Assembly: GCA_016794785.1 (NCBI GenBank) | Contig: JAEUHC010000007.1 | Coordinates: forward strand, 215,858 to 279,857 | Direction of reading: 5' to 3' | From: Opitutaceae bacterium | GTDB lineage: Bacteria; Verrucomicrobiota; Verrucomicrobiia; Opitutales; Opitutaceae | DNA: 64,000 nt | In this document: positions 59,954-64,000 of the stretch, piece by piece | Numbering within the stretch: the stretch's first letter is position 1 | Layout of the letters: every line of letters starts with the position of its first letter | Notes under the pieces: generated by a model | Seen by the model: the letters and a program-made list of their open reading frames with translations, nothing else | Database searches by the model: none | What the model was told of the DNA's origin: nothing | Translations under genes and position numbers: made by a program

Positions 59954-62649
59954 GGGGCCAGCGGCTTCAGCGGCGTGAGCGTGACGGGGCCGAGCAGGCC
60001 GGAGGGCGTGAGAGGCCAGCCGCTCGCGTCGAAGGGCCGGTAGTTGATGTTCACGAAATTGATCTCGCGCATGATTTTCCAGTCCACATTGCGCCGGTCG
60101 AGGTCGCGGATGCGGTTGGCGGCGAGGTTGGTGACGTCGAGTTCGAGGATGTTGCCGGTGGGCTTGAGCAACGCGCCGTCGAAGCGGAGCTGGAACGGGA
60201 TGCTCCATGCGGTGCCGAGATCGTGGCCGTTGAGCCGCACGCGTGCGCTCTCGCGCACGTCGCCGAGGTCGAGGAGCCACGCGTCGGACTTGGCGGCAGG
60301 CGCGTCGAATTCGAGGCGGTAGCGTGCGGTGCCGCCGAAGCGCTTGGCCTCGACGCCGCCGAGTTCGGTCCACGATTTCAACTCGGCCGTGGTGAGCGCG
60401 GGCGGGAGTTCGGGGCCGCCTTTGGTGAAGGCGAGCAACCAATTGCCGGCAAGAGCGATGGATGAACCGGCTGATTGAGCGTAAGACCACGGGTCCGGTT
60501 TGGAATCCCGGAGTTGTGCGATGGCGGTAGCGTGGTCGGAAAACCCTCTCACGAGGTCAGCGACATGTGACGTTGGAGTGAAGGGCATCACGGTGCGCAC
60601 GATCAGGGACCGACCAGGTGCTAGCTGCAGATAGAATTGGGAGTTACCTGCGTCACCGCGACGGACCGCTGCGGCTCCGAGCGAGCCGGTGAGAGGTTCA
60701 AGGATGAGCGAAGCGCGTCCGTCGCCGCCGAGTGTCATCCATCCCTCGACGATTTTCGAAGTCAGATTTGTGAGGAAATAGTCGCGACCGAGAAGCGTGG
60801 CACGGCGGATGAAACTTAGTCCTGTATCAGCAATCTCATCTCGAGAAATGCCTTTTTGGATCAGGGCGGCGGCGATATCGGCGCTAACAGTGACATTCTG
60901 GCCGAGGTTGCTGAGCACGCTCTTCAATTCCGTCCGTCGCACTGCGAGTCGGCTGTAGCCGGGGACGTCCTCGGGAAGTTTCTCGAAGATCACTTTCGCC
61001 CCAGCCTGCGCGAGTGAGGCTAGTTTTTGCACCGTGGCTACGGTCATGCGGCGAGCGGCCGGGACGACGACCACTTTGTAGGTTGCGCCGGGCGTCTTGA
61101 GCGCACCGCCCTCAAATTTGGTGAGCTGAAGCTGCGCGTCCGAGATGTAGTCGAACTGGTAGCCGCGCTCGCTGAGCGTCCGCGCGAGTTTTCCGACCGG
61201 TTGCTCGGTCAGAAATTTCACGTCGTGGACGGTGAGCATCTTGGCGAGGCCGTCGGCGTTGTCCCAGAGGTCGGCGAGGGGCCAGTAGAGGAGGATGTCG
61301 TTGTCGGGCTGGCCGGCTTGGAGCACGGACTGCACGCGGGCGATGTAGCGGTTGAGCGCGGCGAAGTCGTCCCACCACGTGTTGTTGGGGTTAAACTGCG
61401 TGGCGGCGTAGAAGAGCCAGCCGGGCCACGCGGCGTCCTGCGGCGAGAAGACGGTGCCGTGGTAGAACACGTGGTTGATGCCGCTCGCGAAGATGCTGTC
61501 GATCTCGGGCTTCACGTAGGCGAGCGAGACTTTCCAGTGTTCGCGGAGCCAGGTGGCGGTCTCGCTGGAGGCGAGCTTGCGGCCCATGACATGCGCGGCG
61601 GAGGAGGCCATGCGCATGACGAGCGGCTCGGGCAGATCCTGCTCGTTGCCGGTGCGAATCTCGTCGGCCTTGCGGCGCAGGCCGGGGATGGGAAACGGCG
61701 TGGAGCCGAAGGTCTCCGTCTCCGGGATGTCCACCGCGCCGTAGAGGTCGAGGAGGTTGGCGGGGGCCCCGTGCGACTGGTTGCGGACGAGCCAGCCCTT
61801 GTCGTGCGACCATTTCACCCAAGTCTTGAGGTAATCGAGGTGCAGGGCGGCGAGGGTGTCGCGGTAGTCGCTCTTGATGCGCGCGAGCGTGTCGCGGTCG
61901 ATGGCCGTCACGTCGGCGGCGTTGCGGGCGGTGAGCGCGGCGGCGAACTGCTGGATGTCGTAGCCGTGCATCGCACGGAAGACCTCGGGGAGCTTGGCGG
62001 TCCAGCTGGCGTTGAAATACTCGAACGAGTCGTGGAACTGGCCGCGCACGAGCCCGCGCGGAAAATTGGCGAACGCCTGGTCGAACGGCGCGAGGTAGCG
62101 ACGCAACGCATCCGCCGAAAATGGATCAACCACGAGACCTTCGCCGCCGGGCGCGGCGCGCTTGACCATCATGCGCGACGGCTCGCCGACGATCTTTCCG
62201 TCGCGGAGGACGGCGCGCTGGAGCGCGTTGGCCTCATCGATCCACGGGCCGCCGAAGGGCCAGCCGGTGCCGGTTGCCATATCGACGCCGAGGCCGAGCC
62301 GCTGCGCCTCGCGGCCGACGTGCTCGAGCATTTCCATCCACTTCGGCGAAAGGAAATCGATGGTGCGCGTCTCGGCGCCCTTGGCCCCGTAGATGGGCGT
62401 GATCTCGATGCCGCCGATGCCGGCGGCCGCGAGCTTTTCGAGCTGCCACGTGAGGCTGGCCTTGTCCACGGCGCTGCCGGGCCACCACCAGCGGGTCCAC
62501 GGTTTGTTTTCCTTGGTGAGCGCGGGCCAGGCGACAGTGGCGGTTGAGTCGGCGGCATGTGACATCCCACCGGACGAGACGATGGCGATGAGCATCGCCG
62601 CCAGCGTGATCGGACTTGGGCGCAGGGGCATGCTCCGGATGAACGGCAT
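59950..62649 (-). CDS. Secreted glycoside hydrolase related to GH106 alpha-L-rhamnosidases
   Basis: 899 aa from ATG 62649; ATG 62631 is possible. Signal peptide ending near SHAAD. WTRWWWPGSAV...LEKLAAAGIGGIEITPIYG and MATGTGWPFGGPW are typical of the GH106-like family, followed by a domain with DYISDAQL and a C-terminal beta-sandwich (RVRLNGHDLGTAWSIPFQL). Likely removes rhamnose or related sugars from plant or algal glycans outside the cell. The stretch at about 60480-61060 is less GC-rich than the rest. Stop codon lies in a REP-like element. Confidence 0.85.
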   Translation of the reverse strand: MPFIRSMPLRPSPITLAAMLIAIVSSGGMSHAADSTATVAWPALTKENKPWTRWWWPGSAVDKASLTWQLEKLAAAGIGGIEITPIYGAKGAETRTIDFLSPKWMEMLEHVGREAQRLGLGVDMATGTGWPFGGPWIDEANALQRAVLRDGKIVGEPSRMMVKRAAPGGEGLVVDPFSADALRRYLAPFDQAFANFPRGLVRGQFHDSFEYFNASWTAKLPEVFRAMHGYDIQQFAAALTARNAADVTAIDRDTLARIKSDYRDTLAALHLDYLKTWVKWSHDKGWLVRNQSHGAPANLLDLYGAVDIPETETFGSTPFPIPGLRRKADEIRTGNEQDLPEPLVMRMASSAAHVMGRKLASSETATWLREHWKVSLAYVKPEIDSIFASGINHVFYHGTVFSPQDAAWPGWLFYAATQFNPNNTWWDDFAALNRYIARVQSVLQAGQPDNDILLYWPLADLWDNADGLAKMLTVHDVKFLTEQPVGKLARTLSERGYQFDYISDAQLQLTKFEGGALKTPGATYKVVVVPAARRMTVATVQKLASLAQAGAKVIFEKLPEDVPGYSRLAVRRTELKSVLSNLGQNVTVSADIAAALIQKGISRDEIADTGLSFIRRATLLGRDYFLTNLTSKIVEGWMTLGGDGRASLILEPLTGSLGAAAVRRGDAGNSQFYLQLAPGRSLIVRTVMPFTPTSHVADLVRGFSDHATAIAQLRDSKPDPWSYAQSAGSSIALAGNWLLAFTKGGPELPPALTTAELKSWTELGGVEAKRFGGTARYRLEFDAPAAKSDAWLLDLGDVRESARVRLNGHDLGTAWSIPFQLRFDGALLKPTGNILELDVTNLAANRIRDLDRRNVDWKIMREINFVNINYRPFDASGWPLTPSGLLGPVTLTPLKPLAP

Positions 62650-62812
62650 GGGTGAGCCGATGACAATGAAACAAGTCGCCAGACAGTTCGCTCGCGACAG
62701 GCCGATGTGCAGACGGCCTTGGGCAATTTCGCGACCGGCCAAAACACCCCCTGAAGAGGTCTCCGGATAGAATCAGCTTCGCGTTGGAATCCGTCCCGGC
62801 TACACTGCCTGC

Positions 62813-63886
62813 ATGAAGCGCGCGTCTCCCCGTTTGCTGGCCCTCCTGATCGGTCTCACCGGCTCGCTCCATGCCCATGTGATCGGCGATGCCTCGCACG
62901 ACGCGAGTGCGCGGCTGTTTGCGCGCGAGTTCGCGCCGGTGCGCGTCGCCCTCTACCGCCACGCAGCGGCAGATCGGTTGGAGGGCGGGGGTGGTGGCTC
63001 ACACTCACCGCTTCTGGCGATGTTCGGGCGCTTCGCACCGGCGGTGCGCGTCCGCACGGAGGGCGATGTTTTGCTGATTGAATCCAACGGCCTGCCAGCC
63101 CACGGCATGATGGTCGGCATCACGGCGTGGCAGCAGCAGGTGCCGTTGCCCCAGCCTTACACAGGTGACAACGCCTGGCGCATCCCTTTGCACCCGCGCC
63201 CGTCGTCCAACCCTGTCTCGATCAAGGATCGTTTTCTGCGCGGTGCGATCGCGCTCGCGGCGAACGGTGTGCCGATCTTCAACCCGCAGAACAACCGTGG
63301 CGAAATCTCGGCGGAGATCGGTGAACTCGACCAGTGGGGCGGGCATTGCGGGCGGGCCGACGACTACCACTACCATGCGGCGCCGTTGCATCTGCAGGCC
63401 GTGCTGGGCGAGCGGTTGCCGATTGCCTACGCACTCGATGGCTACGCGATCTACGGGCTCAACGAGCCGGACGGCTCGGCGCCGCAGGGGCTCGATGCGT
63501 TCAATGGTCACGAGACGCCCGCGCTCGGCTATCACTATCACGCCTCGCTCAAATATCCCTACGTCAACGGCGGTTTCCGCGGTGTCGTTGTCGAGCGCGA
63601 CGGGCAGGTCGATCCGCAGCCACGGGCCCAGGGTGTGCGGCCGGCGCTGACGGGGCTGCGCGGGGCCAAGATCACCGCTTTTGAGGGCACGCCGGGTGCG
63701 ACGCCGTCGAAGCTCACCTACACCGTGAACGGCAACCCAGCCTCGATCAGTTACACGGCCGAGGCGGGCAGGGCGTGGAAATTTCACTTTGTGGCTGCCG
63801 ACGGCACGGTGCGGGACGAGACGTATCGCGCGGGTGGCGGCGGCAAGGGCGGCGGAAAAAAGAAAGACGGAGGGAAAAGAGAGTAA
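62813..63886 (+). CDS. Secreted YHYH-domain protein
   Basis: 357 aa. Signal peptide (about 1-22, LHAH). The YHYH domain is marked by WGGHCGRADDYHYHAAP and YALDGYAIYG, followed by LGYHYHASLKYPYVNGG. The His-rich motif suggests metal binding; function unknown. C-terminus is a Gly/Lys-rich low-complexity tail. Divergent from the GH106-like gene (163-base gap); a TACACT -10-like hexamer lies 7 bases before the ATG. Confidence 0.85.
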   Translation: MKRASPRLLALLIGLTGSLHAHVIGDASHDASARLFAREFAPVRVALYRHAAADRLEGGGGGSHSPLLAMFGRFAPAVRVRTEGDVLLIESNGLPAHGMMVGITAWQQQVPLPQPYTGDNAWRIPLHPRPSSNPVSIKDRFLRGAIALAANGVPIFNPQNNRGEISAEIGELDQWGGHCGRADDYHYHAAPLHLQAVLGERLPIAYALDGYAIYGLNEPDGSAPQGLDAFNGHETPALGYHYHASLKYPYVNGGFRGVVVERDGQVDPQPRAQGVRPALTGLRGAKITAFEGTPGATPSKLTYTVNGNPASISYTAEAGRAWKFHFVAADGTVRDETYRAGGGGKGGGKKKDGGKRE

Positions 63887-63890
63887 AGCT

Positions 63891-63910
63891 CCCCGGAGCA
63901 AGCTCCGGGG
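63891..63910 (+). terminator. Hairpin after the YHYH gene
   Basis: CCCCGGAG-CAAG-CTCCGGGG, a perfect 8-bp stem 4 bases after the stop at 63886. Followed by CATTTGATC only, so a weak intrinsic terminator. Confidence 0.6.
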
Positions 63911-63950
63911 CATTTGATCAATCGCATCATGCCATTTTTGTTTTTCTTTC

Positions 63951-63969
63951 GTAGCGGCGAGCGCCAGCG
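63951..63969. repeat. Single GTAG-type REP-like element
   Basis: GTAGCGGCGAGCGCCAGCG is the same half element as in the inverted repeats at 31878-31933 and 43675-43733, here without its inverted partner. The window ends 31 bases further. Confidence 0.6.
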
Positions 63970-64000
63970 CGGCGAGGAACCTCGGGGCGGGGGGGGGCGG

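Overview
The window is GC-rich (roughly two-thirds G+C), densely coding bacterial DNA. The gene families fit a member of the Verrucomicrobiota, most likely an Opitutaceae-type heterotroph: secreted propeller/Ig proteins ending in VEVYEVP, several sulfatases, a GH106-like glycosidase, Tat-exported proteins, a multihaem lipoprotein, DUF502 and DUF3300. The taxonomic call is an inference from gene content. I saw no rRNA, tRNA, CRISPR array or complete transposon.

Layout. 1-11308 (minus): three very large secreted proteins. Two are paralogous subtilisin-type proteases fused to a PQQ-like propeller, Ig domains and a duplicated C-terminal module; a propeller/Ig protein lies between them. 11416-21366 (minus): a long, partly overlapping housekeeping operon, HIT - phoH - signal peptidase - pgpH-like HD phosphodiesterase - ybeY - Ig protein - DUF502 - RecO-like - nuclease/XPD-like helicase. 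21492-25001: tatC, then on the minus strand a lipoprotein, a small membrane protein and an M24 aminopeptidase. 25013-29554 (plus): three sulfatases in a row. 29693-35934 (minus): a Tat-exported propeller protein, a Ski2-like helicase, a DUF3300 protein and a Tat-exported NIPSNAP protein. 36083-39057 (plus): a D-glucarate/galactarate catabolic operon. 39196-45611: a small secreted protein, an SDR, an eight-haem TPR lipoprotein, a flavin-reductase-like protein and two methyltransferases. 45722-49025 (minus): a second sugar-acid cluster (2-oxoglutarate semialdehyde dehydrogenase, FAH-family dehydratase, SDR). 49051-55715: a SNF2 helicase, a lysozyme-like protein, a CHASE2 cyclase, a DUF2062 protein and an NTF2-like protein. 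55733-63886: a vapBC module with two palindromic operators, htpG, a CNNM/CorC protein, a GH106-like glycosidase and a YHYH protein.

Function. The enzymes suggest growth on sulfated or uronic-acid-rich polysaccharides: exported sulfatases and a rhamnosidase-like enzyme outside, and glucarate and 2-keto-3-deoxy-sugar-acid pathways inside feeding pyruvate and 2-oxoglutarate. This linkage is inferred; the genes are not in one locus.

The most striking non-coding signal is a set of short palindromic REP/BIME-like elements, several with the GTAG foot typical of REP sequences. They sit at gene ends, in two cases supplying the stop codon. One composite element lies in frame inside the Ski2-like helicase gene and adds about 26 residues to the protein. 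No RAYT transposase gene is present in the window.
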